DNA from: Aplidium turbinatum
Lineage: Eukaryota; Chordata; Ascidiacea; Aplousobranchia; Polyclinidae
NCBI GenBank assembly: GCA_918807975.1
Contig: OU964918.1
Coordinates: 56,590,477 to 56,654,476 of the forward strand
Direction of reading: 5' to 3'
Length of the DNA stretch: 64,000 nt
Shown here: piece after piece, positions 46,376-56,404 of the stretch
Layout of the letters: the number at the start of each line of letters is the position of its first letter
How positions within the stretch are numbered: position 1 is the stretch's first letter
Notes under the pieces: model-generated
Databases searched by the model: none
What the model saw: the letters and a program-made list of their open reading frames with translations, nothing else
Told to the model about the DNA's origin: nothing
Position numbers and translations under genes: made by a program

Positions 46376-49300
46376 ATGAATGGAGCTGCAGTTACCTGCC
46401 AGGTGTCAGCTGTATTACCCTTTGATGTCAGTGGTGATGCACAAAGCCAGGGACAACGTTGGAAGCGATGGAAACGGGCATTTTCATTGTATATCACTGG
46501 AAAAGGTGTCACCAGTGATGAGCAAAAACAGGCTCTGCTTCTGCATACTGCTGGTTTGGATGTGCAAGAAATTTATTTTTCTTTGGTTCCAGACAATGAA
46601 GGTAAAACTCTTCAAGAGACTTTAACATTGTTGGATGATCATTTTCTTCCTAAGGCTAATGTACCTTTTGAACGCCATGTTTTTAGGCAATTGATGCAAA
46701 AACATGATGAGCCGGTGAACAAATTTGTTTGCAGACTGCGACAACAGGCAGCTATGTGTGAATTTGGTGATTCATTGGATACCCAACTTCGTGATCAAGT
46801 AATTGATAAATGTCATTCCAATCAATTACGACGAAAGTTTTTGGAAAAAGGAGATGTGCAGTTAAATGATATATTAGCTATTGCTAGAGCACATGAAGCA
46901 GTTAATTCACAGGTTAAGATGATGGAAAGAAAATCATTAGAACCAAGCATGCAGCATGAAGTAAATTCAGTTCCTATACAAAGAAAGAGTAACATTAAGT
47001 CAAAACAGGGAAAAGACACACAAGAGTGTTTTGCATGTGGATTATTTGGTCATTTCAAACTTGACAGGCAGTGCCCTGCAAGAGGGAAGAAGTGTCACAA
47101 ATGTGGAAATCTGGGACATTTTCAAAAGAAATGCAGATCAAAAGTAAGGAATACAACACAGTTTTATCAACAAAGAAATGCAAAATCTAAAACCTTTTCA
47201 AAATCTAATGCCAATCAAATAGATAATTCAGGATTGGGTGAAAATGAATTTGGAGCATCAACTAATGTCTTTTCAATGAAAGGTCCAGCACATGGGCTGT
47301 GCAGTGTAAATTTAAACATTGGTGGTGTGTCTGTGGGAGACATGTTAGTTGATTCCGGTGCATCATGCAACATTGTGAACAAGCAAACTTGGGAATGGCT
47401 GAAGACATGTAATATTAATGCAACAACAAGGAAATCTGCTAAAACATTGTACGCGTATGGAAGTAAGAAGCCAATTCCAACATTAGGAACATTTACGGCA
47501 AAAGTTGAATCAAAAGTTACACAAAAAGTATGTGTTGCTGACTTTGTGGTAGCAGATACCGATGGACATAGACTATTGGGCAAAGACACCGCAGAGACTT
47601 TAGGTTTGTTGCATGTTGGTCCAATACATGTAAATGGTGTTAAATCTGGTGCTAATAATGTTGAACCTCAAGTTGATATTGACATTGTGTCTAAGTATGA
47701 TGGTTTATTTACTGGTGTTGGCTTGTTAAAAGATTATGAGTTAAAATTGCATATTGATGATTCTCTTAAGCCAGTAGCTCAACCTGTTCGAAGAATACCA
47801 TTTCCGCTGAGAGAAAAGGTAGATGTGAAGTTAAATGAATTGCTTGATGCTGATATTATAGAAGAAGTCCCAGAAGGACCATCAAGTTGGATCTCTCCAT
47901 TGGTAGTCATACCTAAGAGTGATGGTGACATTCGCATTTGTGTTGATATGCGACAAGCCAATCAGGCTATAGTTAGAGAGAGACATCCAATTCCCACTGT
48001 TGAAGAACTGTTGTATCAACTCAATGGTAGTACTGTTTTCAGTAAGTTGGATTTAAAATGGGGCTTTCATCAAATAATGTTGGATGAAACGAGCCGCCAT
48101 ATTACAACATTTGTTACACATCGAGGTCTATACAGATATAAAAGGCTAATGTTTGGACTGAGTTCTGCTCCTGAAAAATATCAGAAAATTATTTGGGATT
48201 TATTGAAGAACTGTGATGGTGTTGCTAACATTGCAGATGACATTGTCATTTATGGAAAAGATAGGACAGAACATGACAGTCGATTACATGTTGTACTGGA
48301 AAAGTTGTTAAAATCTGGATTGACTTTGAATAAAACAAAATGTCAGTTTAGAATGTCAAAGCTTACATTTTTTGGACATGACTTGCACCAACAAGGGGTA
48401 AGTCCCAGTGCAGAGAAAATTGCAGCTATTCAAAAAGCACAACCTCCAACTTCAGCTAGTGAAGTCAGATCATTCATGGGTCTTGTTCAGTTTTCAGCTA
48501 AGTTTATCCCAAATTTAGCAACCATTGCAAGGCCTATACTAGACTTGACCAAAAAGACTGCAAAGTTTCAATGGCATAAAGCACACCAAGATGCATTTTT
48601 GAAACTAAAAACAGTGATCACAAAGGCTGATACATTAGCATATTATCGGAATGACTGCAAGACAAGAATTGTGACAGATGCATCTCCAGTTGGTCTAGGT
48701 GCTGTGTTGACTCAGTTACAAGATGGAATGTGGAGAGTCATTTCTTATGCATCTCGAAGTTTGTCAGATGTGGAAAAGAAGTACAGCCAAACGGAAAAAG
48801 AAGCTCTAGGGTTGGTTTGGTCTTGTGAAAGATTCAATTTGTATGTATTTGGAAGACATTTTGAACTTGAAACAGATCATAAGCCCCTGCAATACATTTA
48901 CACGAAGAAATCAAGACCATCAGCAAGAATAGAACGCTGGGTATTGCGTTTACAATCGTTTGATTTTAGTGTTATCTATCGTCCAGGGAAAACTAACATT
49001 GCTGATGCATTGTCAAGGCTAAATAAAGAGCCCTATGAAGAAAGCAGAGATTTAAAAGAACCTTATGATTATGTGAGATCTATTGTTCTTCAAAGTATGC
49101 CAGTCGCTTTATCTACGGAAGAACTTGAACAAGAATCAGCTGCTGATCCACAATTGTCAGAAATTAGGGACTATATTCATTCAGGAAATTGGTCCAAGTG
49201 TACAGACACAAGCTTTTTGCATGTAAAAAATGAACTGTGTACATATGGAAACTTGTTGCTCAGAGGGACAAGACTCGTTATACCTGCTACATTGCGTGAA

Positions 49301-50380
49301 AAAGTGCTCAATTTGGCACACGAGGGTCACCAAGGCATTGTCAAGACAAAGAATCGATTACGCACAAAGGTGTGGTGGCCAAAGATCGATGCTGATGCAG
49401 AAAAGATGTGTAAACTTTGTCACGGATGTCAAGTCACCAGCGACTTTTGCAGACCAGAACCAATTGCTCGGGTATTGCCACCAAGTGGGCCTTGGCAAGA
49501 TTGTGCGGCAGATATTCTTGGTCCATTACCAAGTGGTGAGAACATTTTAGTAGTGGTAGATTACTTTAGTCGTTTTTACGAAATTGCAATCTTGAAATCA
49601 ATCACAAGCGAAAAATTGATTCAAGCGATTCTGCCCATGTTTTCAAGGTTTGGAGTACCTTACTCATTGCGAACTGATAATGGTCCACAATTTGTATCGA
49701 ATGATTTTGAGAATTTTCTAGAAGAATATGGAGTAATACACCGCAAAACAACACCATTATGGCCTCAAGCAAACGGTGAGGTGGAACGACAAAATCGAAC
49801 ATTGTTAAAGGCAATCAAAGTTGCTCAAGTTGAAAAGAAAGATTGGCGGTATGAGATCAACAAATTTCTAATGGCATATCGTTCAACTCCGCAAGTTTCT
49901 ACAGGTTCTACTCCTTATTATATGATGTTTCGCAGAGAAATGAAGTCTAAATTACCTGAACTGTGCCGAGAACCTCAGATCTTTGATGAAGGGATTCGAG
50001 ACAGAGACTGGAAGGGTAAAATAGACGGTAAACTATATACTGACTTTAAGCGACGTGCTGTCGACTCAGATATTCGGGTTGGAGATGAAGTTTTGGTTAA
50101 AAGTCAAAAATCAAATAAACTTTCTGCAAATTTTGATAGCGCTACCCAACAGGTAGTTAGGAAGGAAAGGGGGGAAGTGACAGTACAAAACAATGAAGGG
50201 GTTCAATTGACACGAAATTCGTCGTTTTTTAAGAAATTGAACACCAGTGATGAAAATGTAAACTCACCTCCTGCTGACATGACCGTGAACGCTGATTTGA
50301 ATGAGTCCTCAATACCTGTACGTACTCGTCCGACACGTAATGTCAGTAAACCTGCTCGCTTTAACGATTATGTAACTTGA
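46376..50380 (+). CDS. gag-pol polyprotein of the Ty3/gypsy element
   Basis: One open frame of about 1330 codons; the start at MNGAAVTCQ is chosen, and an in-frame Met lies nine codons upstream. In order: gag-like region, two CCHC zinc knuckles (about 225-265), aspartic protease (VDSGASCN, about 325), reverse transcriptase (about 480-650), RNase H (RIVTDASPVG, about 760), an HHCC zinc finger and the integrase core (about 985-1180). Gag and pol share one frame, as in several Ty3/gypsy lineages. Confidence 0.92.
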   Translation: MNGAAVTCQVSAVLPFDVSGDAQSQGQRWKRWKRAFSLYITGKGVTSDEQKQALLLHTAGLDVQEIYFSLVPDNEGKTLQETLTLLDDHFLPKANVPFERHVFRQLMQKHDEPVNKFVCRLRQQAAMCEFGDSLDTQLRDQVIDKCHSNQLRRKFLEKGDVQLNDILAIARAHEAVNSQVKMMERKSLEPSMQHEVNSVPIQRKSNIKSKQGKDTQECFACGLFGHFKLDRQCPARGKKCHKCGNLGHFQKKCRSKVRNTTQFYQQRNAKSKTFSKSNANQIDNSGLGENEFGASTNVFSMKGPAHGLCSVNLNIGGVSVGDMLVDSGASCNIVNKQTWEWLKTCNINATTRKSAKTLYAYGSKKPIPTLGTFTAKVESKVTQKVCVADFVVADTDGHRLLGKDTAETLGLLHVGPIHVNGVKSGANNVEPQVDIDIVSKYDGLFTGVGLLKDYELKLHIDDSLKPVAQPVRRIPFPLREKVDVKLNELLDADIIEEVPEGPSSWISPLVVIPKSDGDIRICVDMRQANQAIVRERHPIPTVEELLYQLNGSTVFSKLDLKWGFHQIMLDETSRHITTFVTHRGLYRYKRLMFGLSSAPEKYQKIIWDLLKNCDGVANIADDIVIYGKDRTEHDSRLHVVLEKLLKSGLTLNKTKCQFRMSKLTFFGHDLHQQGVSPSAEKIAAIQKAQPPTSASEVRSFMGLVQFSAKFIPNLATIARPILDLTKKTAKFQWHKAHQDAFLKLKTVITKADTLAYYRNDCKTRIVTDASPVGLGAVLTQLQDGMWRVISYASRSLSDVEKKYSQTEKEALGLVWSCERFNLYVFGRHFELETDHKPLQYIYTKKSRPSARIERWVLRLQSFDFSVIYRPGKTNIADALSRLNKEPYEESRDLKEPYDYVRSIVLQSMPVALSTEELEQESAADPQLSEIRDYIHSGNWSKCTDTSFLHVKNELCTYGNLLLRGTRLVIPATLREKVLNLAHEGHQGIVKTKNRLRTKVWWPKIDADAEKMCKLCHGCQVTSDFCRPEPIARVLPPSGPWQDCAADILGPLPSGENILVVVDYFSRFYEIAILKSITSEKLIQAILPMFSRFGVPYSLRTDNGPQFVSNDFENFLEEYGVIHRKTTPLWPQANGEVERQNRTLLKAIKVAQVEKKDWRYEINKFLMAYRSTPQVSTGSTPYYMMFRREMKSKLPELCREPQIFDEGIRDRDWKGKIDGKLYTDFKRRAVDSDIRVGDEVLVKSQKSNKLSANFDSATQQVVRKERGEVTVQNNEGVQLTRNSSFFKKLNTSDENVNSPPADMTVNADLNESSIPVRTRPTRNVSKPARFNDYVT

Positions 50381-50814
50381 AGTGACTAGAATGCAGACTT
50401 GTATGTCTATGACTCCTTTTGTTCTTTCGTTATAAAGACTAGCTCTGGAACGCATGTCTATTTGTTTAAACGTCATGTCAATTGAGTGGTACAGTAATCT
50501 ATTTAATTGTTCGCCACTACAATTTCAAGATCAAAGTGTGAAAAGTAGAAGCAAATGTATTAGGCTAATCATGATCTTTGGAGTATGGCTATATTGCTTT
50601 TGACAGTAAATGTTGGTACTTAAAGTTAATATGTGTATACCATAGATTGCATGAATGATGCTTACGTAAACGAAACCTAATGATGATGCGTCATTTGGTT
50701 CAAGTGCTCATGGTTTTCATCACCTGTAGCTTGATGATCATTTAATGTAAAATGAGTTTTTATCCAAATAAGTAATGCCTTGGAAAACTACGTTTTAATC
50801 CGAGAAGGAAGGGA

Positions 50815-50986
50815 TGTAGTGTATTGAAATGTGATTATTATGTTATGCTTATGACCGGTTACCAGATTATCTTTTGGCAACCCTGGCAAGTATCCCGGAA
50901 GTACATTCTGTTGTCAGTAATTAATCAAAGTGGAAGTGTATGTTGTTTCTGTATATAATACACTAGTAAACAGACAGAATATGACA
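50815..50986 (+). repeat. 3' LTR of the Ty3/gypsy element
   Basis: Same 172 bp as the 5' LTR, preceded by GAGAAGGAAGGGA and followed by the GTTCC target duplication. Confidence 0.93.
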
Positions 50987-51838
50987 GTTCCCTCGGTCCC
51001 AACACCGACCTTCTCTCATTACCGCAATACCGCTCAAGACACCAATTCCGAGTGAACCAGTCAAGCGGTGGAACTTCCGTAAAGCCGACTGGAATCGCTT
51101 TAGCCTCCTTACCAACAAGTTCACAAATGAGTTACCTCCACCTAACTGTCACAATGTGGACGAGGCCTACCAGGACTTTTGCAACACCATCTTAACATGT
51201 GCCAAACAAGCCATCCCTCGAGGTCGTAGAAGTAACTAAACTCTATGCTGGGATGCAGAGTGCGAGCGCCTCTACTAATCTTTTGTTAGCTCTTCAGATG
51301 GTCAAACAACACCCTCAGCCGCCAAGGCTCTTCTGGAAAGACTCGATGCAAAAAGAAAAGAACGCTGGACAGAGACTATCCAATCTATCGATCTCTCGCA
51401 CTCAAGCCGTACAGCGTGGAACACACTCAATAACCTTACGGGACGATCAAGACAATCACCCCGACAATGTCCCATTCCTGCTAATAAGATCGCATCGCAG
51501 GTAATAAAAAATGGGATATATATAAGCCGTGTGATCGTACCTCCGATCGGTTTGTTACCAAAGAAGTGAAAAAGCTATGGAAGATCAACACACCCGACCA
51601 GGAGAGCATTTCTAGCTCCTTCTCACGGAGCGAATTTAATGCTGCCCTCAAGCACCTAAAACCTGGTAAGGCCCTTGGTCCAGATAGGATATGTCCAGAG
51701 CTTATCATGCACGCTGGTTATGTTCTAAAGTTCTGGTTATGCGATTTCCTGTCGTCCTGCCTGCGCCGCCTCAAGATTCCTAAAGTATGGAGAAGATCTC
51801 TGGTCGTCGCGATCCCTAAGCCAAACAAACCACTAGAC

Positions 51839-53127
51839 CAGGGGTTCTTAACCGGGGGTAAATTTTACCTACCGAGGGGGTAAATTTACTGAATCATAAA
51901 TTAAAGCAAACTTCATCATCATCGTCTTTTCAAAGTGGTTTGTGATCAGATGGGATCAGAACACTCTGTTCTCCTTTACCACACCGAAGTTCGGTGGCTC
52001 TCTTGGGGTCTTGTTTTGTCTTGAGTTTTTGAACTACCGCATGGCGAAATCGAGATTTTTTTCGAGAACGCAAATCCCCGTTGATGAGTAAGCACTTGGG
52101 CGACAACAAATTTACTGGTGCATTGACTTACTTTACAGGCATTTTTTCAAGTTTGAACCAGCTCAATATGCAAATGCAAGGAAAAAGTGTTACCACTATA
52201 GATGTACATGATAAAATTCAGGGCTTTCAGACAAATTAGATTTGTGGAGTAGAAGAGTTCAAAAAGGAATTTACGCAAATTTTCCAACATTTGATGATTG
52301 GAAAGTCAGTATATGTTGCAACGAGATTTCTAACCTCGAAGTCAAAATATGCCATCAGTCATCACCTTGCCGCCTTAAAAAAGACCTTTGACGGTTGCTT
52401 CGAAGGTGAAAGTTTTAACAGCTAGGCTACTGCTCTTTGGATAACTCATCCCTTCGAAGCCAAGTTAGAAAGTATTGCTGACGACGATTTTTGCAAAGAT
52501 GAATTGATTGATCTTCAATGTTCAACAACGCTTTGTTCCAAATTCTTATCGTGCAATGGTGACTTTTCCAAGTTTTGGTGTGGATTAGTCGAAGAGTTTC
52601 CTACGCTGACTAAGCGTGCATTTGAAGTTATTATATCTTTTCCAACTACTTATCTGTGTGAAGCAGGGTTCTCTTCATTGTTGACTATTAAAACAAAAAC
52701 ATCAATCTCGCTTAGTTTCCAAAGACGACATGCGAGTAGCTCTTTCAACGACTGTTCCAAGAATCTCCAAAATTGTTCGTGGAAAGCAAGCACAAAAGTC
52801 TCACTGATTGACCGTTGAAATTGCGTGTCAGTTATTAATAAAAGAAAAAAAACTTAAACATTCTTGTGTGCTTTTATCATAGTTATTTGGGACATTTGAG
52901 TAGACATTATTTTTCACAGGACCCCGTCAAGGACAATTGTGTCTTCGGCAAATAAACGTCTTTGATATTTGCCAAGGTAAATCCAGACAAAAAAGGATGT
53001 TTTGCATTTCTTTGCATGGTTGACTGGACACGATGACATCACAAGGGGCCACCAAAACGGTGGGGGTAAATTTTACTATTTTCATTCGGCAAGGGGTAAA
53101 CAAGACAAAAAAGGTTAAGAACCCCTG
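51839..53127 (+). mobile_element. ZBED-type hAT, 1.3 kb, inserted in the LINE
   Basis: Ends CAGGGGTTCTTAACCGGGGG and, reversed, CAGGGGTTCTTAACC. A perfect 8-bp TSD CACTAGAC (51831-51838, 53128-53135). The plus strand carries the hAT C-terminal dimerisation region at 52504-52818 (FWCGLVEEFPTLTKRAFEVI, FPTTYLCEAGFSSLLTIKTK) and earlier degraded pieces (LNQLNMQMQGKSVTTIDV near 52150). It is an internally deleted, broken copy. Confidence 0.9.
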
Positions 53128-55083
53128 CACTAGACGATGCAAAGAGCTATCGCCCCATCTCCTTGCTCTGCATCCCTTTCAAGATCCTTGAGAGACTGAT
53201 CTACGCCCGTGTCGAACCAATAATTGACCCACTGCTTCCCAACGAACAAGCTGGATTCCGACACGGGAGGTCAACTGTAGACCAAGTCACACTACTAACT
53301 CAGGATATTGAGGAGAGTTTCTCGGCAAAAAAGAAAGCGGGGGCTGTCTTTATCGACCTAACAGCAGCCTATGACACTGTTTGGCACCGTGGCCTAGTCT
53401 ACAAACTACTCCGCCAACTCCCTGACAGGCACATGGTCAAAATGATCATGGAACTCATCCACAACAGGAGTTTTACCCTTACCACCGGAAGCGGAAAGCC
53501 AAGTAGACTGCGGCGACTCAAAAACGGTGTCCCACAGGGATCAGTCTTGGCTCCCCTCCTTTTCAATGTCTATATGCATGACCTACCATCAACAACATCT
53601 GACAAATGTGCATATGCTGATGACTTGGCCATCTTGCACTCTGCGAAAGACTGGCAATCATTAGAAATGACGTTGAGCCAAGACATGACAACCATATCTG
53701 GATACCTTCACCAATGGAAACTGAAGCTCAGCGAAAGTAAAACTGTGACGGCAGCCTTCCATCTCAACAACAGGGAGGCAAAACGTGACCTGAAAGTGAC
53801 CGTTAACGGCAAAATTTTGCCGCCCTGCCCAGAACCTACATACCTTGGGGTTACACTTGACAGGTCACTCACATACCGTCACCATTTACAGTCACTACGC
53901 AAAAAGCTGACATCTCGCGTCGCCCTGCTGAGACGTTTGGCAGGCACAACTTGGGGTGCAGGTGCTGACACCTTGCGCACTGCAACCCTGGCGTTGGTCC
54001 ACTCCACTGCTGAATACTGCGCCCCTGCCTGGTGCCGCAGTGTCCACACCCGTCTCATCGACAGCCCAATCAACGACGCATTGCGAACTGTAACTGGATG
54101 CCTGCGCCCAACTCCAACAGAGTAGGCCTATTTACCAATCCTCGCAGGCATCCAACCTGCTGAGCTTCGCCGAAAGGGAGCCCTTATACACCTGGCTCGC
54201 CGGGCGAGGGATCCTAACCACTTGCTTCATGCAAAACTCAACATCCCACCTCAGGAATCTCCCCGGCAATTAAAGTCAAGACACCCCTTTGTGCCAGCTG
54301 CTGTTGAATTACTACATCCATTCAGCGATCATGCCATCATCGCAGCACACTTCATGGAAGACAATTGGAATGCAGCGTGGTGTGCCACCGACACGAAACT
54401 ACATCGTTTTATACCTCACCCGGTGGCGCGCCCCCCTGGTATGGACCTGCCTCGGCCGACTTGGGTCAAGCTCAACAGAATCCGAACCGGAGTCGGTCGC
54501 TTCCATTCCAACATGCACAAGTGGGGTTTGGCTCCCTCACCGGCCTGCGAATGCGGCGCGGAGGAACAAACTGCTGACCATGTTGTTCTCGAATGTCCGA
54601 TCTATAAGACACCAAATGGAACGCATGGTATAGCAACGCTGGACGAAGCTACACTCACCTGGCTCTCCATCACCTGCCCTGAAATTTAATTTGATCTCAA
54701 ACGAAAAAAGAAGATTCGATAGTTCAAAGCAAGAGCTCTGATAAAATTAACCATTTTCACACTACCACACAAAATTTCTTTCAAATTTGTTCGGAGTTTT
54801 CGATGCTAACGTACTATGGCGATGTAAAAAGCAAGTAACGATGACCTGAGGAAAATCATCAGCGTTGTTTGAACTTAATCTCTTTTCTTTTGAAAAATTT
54901 ATTCCATTTTTGAAATTAGGCTATACACTGAGATTTCCATTGGGCCTTCATGGACCCCCTAAAACTAGTCTGCGTAACCTTGGGCCCAAGGACCCCAGTT
55001 TAAGAACCCCTGCGCTAGATCTTGTTCGAAGATAAAGATTCAAAACCAATTAAATCTTGTTTTTGTAACCGCACTCTTTTTTC

Positions 55084-55282
55084 ATTGCCACCTGGGCCAC
55101 TCCTATTTATCTAAAATGTCTGGGAGTCAGTTATGCTTTGCCATCTGTTGTGATTATCAACCAGAGTTCCCAGATAAACGTTTTTCATTTGACTTGTAAA
55201 TAAAAAATGTGATAAAACTTTGAAGTTGTTGTAGACAAAAATTTGCAATGACGAAAATCTAAGAATCTGTGATAGAATCAAG
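55084..55282 (+). repeat. 199-bp direct repeat, copy 1
   Basis: Matches 56019-56217 with few differences; ends ..TGTGATAGAATCAAG, where the MITE at 55283 has inserted. Confidence 0.88.
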
Positions 55283-55762
55283 CAGTAGCGTAGCCAGGAA
55301 TTTTGAAAGGAGTGGAGGGGGGGTTGATAACCGGCGGGCGAAGCCCGACGGCGTGTTTGACAAAGGCGACACCCAGCGGCAGGGGCCTCCCCCAGAAAAT
55401 GTTGAAAAATTACTTTGAATTTGGTGCATTCTGAGAGCATTTTCAACAAAAATGTGATTATAAATATTCCTGTAAACTGGTGCTGTCCGGTGGCATAGCA
55501 AAAAGATAAGATCATGTTTTCTTGGACATTTTTTGGTAATAGAGCTAAGTCTCTATGTTTTCTTGTTGCTAATTCCTGGCTGACATATTTGAATGTTTGG
55601 CATTGGCAAAACTCGCTCTATTAATGCAGTTTCGTTTGAAATTAGGCAAACTTTGTTTTAGAGACATAAAGACTGAAAGCATCATTCTCAATATCGTGAC
55701 GTCACACGCGTGCCAAAGGAGGGGTGGTTGTAACCCCCTCCCCACCCTTGGCTACGCCACTG
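55283..55762. mobile_element. hAT-like MITE, 480 bp
   Basis: Ends CAGTAGCGTAGCCAGGAA and, reversed, CAGTGGCGTAGCCAAGGG. Flanks GAATCAAG and GAATGAAG (one mismatch in 8). End-related to the elements at 19905 and 20959. Confidence 0.85.
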
Positions 55763-56018
55763 GAATGAAGCAATGCACAAACAGCTTCGACATTTCAAAA
55801 GATGGAGATGTTTTGATTAATTTTTTTTCAAAAATAATGCCACCTTTTAGAAATCTTTACCATCTTCAAAAGTTCGTGAATGCTGTTTTTTAAGGATGAA
55901 CTTCAATATCACAAAAACTGTTACATTCAAAAATCTTGGCAAAATAAAGATGCAAATGTGTAACTTGCAAAGCAGCCATACAATTTACATATTTTTTTTT
56001 TAATTAAAATTTTATTTT

Positions 56019-56217
56019 ATTGCCACCATGGCCACTCCTATTTTTCTAAAATGTTTGGAAGTCAGTTATGCTTTGCTATCTTTTGTGATTATCAACCAGA
56101 GTTCCCAGATAAACGTTTTTCATTTGACTTGTAAATAAAAAATGTGATAAAACTTTGAAGTTGTTGTGGACAAAAATTTGCAATGGCAAAAATCTGAGAA
56201 TCTGTGATAGAATCAAG
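56019..56217 (+). repeat. 199-bp direct repeat, copy 2
   Basis: Second copy of 55084-55282; the sequence then continues ..CAAGCAATGC, as after the MITE beside copy 1. Confidence 0.88.
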
Positions 56218-56404
56218 CAATGCTATTTGATTCTATTTGAATAAGGCACTAATGATGCTCTACACTAGTAGAGCGAAATGCATATGCCCTAAATAGGGCT
56301 CTGCTGATTCTCCATCCATTTTTAATAAAAAATACTGAACTCTGAACTGATACTTGATGGAGAATCACTGGCCTGCTGCTTTGCAGTCAGGAGATCCCCT
56401 ATCC

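Larger units (their letters stand above)
46100..50986 (+). mobile_element. Ty3/gypsy LTR retrotransposon, looks whole and young
   Basis: Fossil record of one insertion into the LINE. Two 172-bp LTRs (46100-46271 and 50815-50986) begin TG and end CA and look identical by eye, implying a recent insertion. A 5-bp TSD GTTCC flanks it. A primer-binding-like TTTGGCGACGAGG follows the 5' LTR, and a purine tract precedes the 3' LTR. A single long gag-pol frame lies between. Domain order protease, RT, RNase H, integrase is that of Ty3/gypsy. No envelope gene. Confidence 0.93.
45800..54713 (+). mobile_element. Jockey-superfamily-like LINE, 5' truncated, carrying two further insertions
   Basis: A 7-bp TSD ATTCGAT flanks it (45793-45799, 54714-54720). 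Own sequence: 45800-46099 (endonuclease: YAGDFNCQHVDWGY, then DMAFAS), 50987-51838 (linker, KAIGPDRICPE-like block near 51670), 53128-54713 (RT: NEQAGFRHGRSTVDQV, AVFIDLTAAYDTVWH, LKNGVPQGSVLAP, CAYADDLAIL; then LRRLAGTTWGAGADTLRT). The C-terminus has a CECGAEEQTADHVVLEC knuckle and a stop at 54689. A TAG at 54123-54125 interrupts the frame, caused by a small GGCCTA insertion. There are other stops in the linker (after RGRRSN, about 51236). It is not functional. Confidence 0.85.
45189..55012 (-). mobile_element. ZBED-type hAT fossil, transposase gene split by a LINE
   Basis: Minus strand: 54860-54721 reads CFLHRHSTLASKTPNKF and MVNFIRALALN, and continues after the LINE at 45799-45189 with YRIFKRLCQEMRAKHE, YTEVRWQSRGQVLKRLFELRM, YLADVFTHMNE and MCRHLEALQNSF, all in family order. 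Stops and register changes are present. The right end ..CCAGTTTAAGAACCCCTG at 55012 matches the 30824 MITE family. The left end was not found, so the start given is only that of recognisable protein. It is the outer shell of a three-level nest. Confidence 0.75.

Noticed and set aside
52504-52818. Host ZBED gene
   Set aside because: It lies inside a hAT with a perfect TSD and is only a C-terminal piece.
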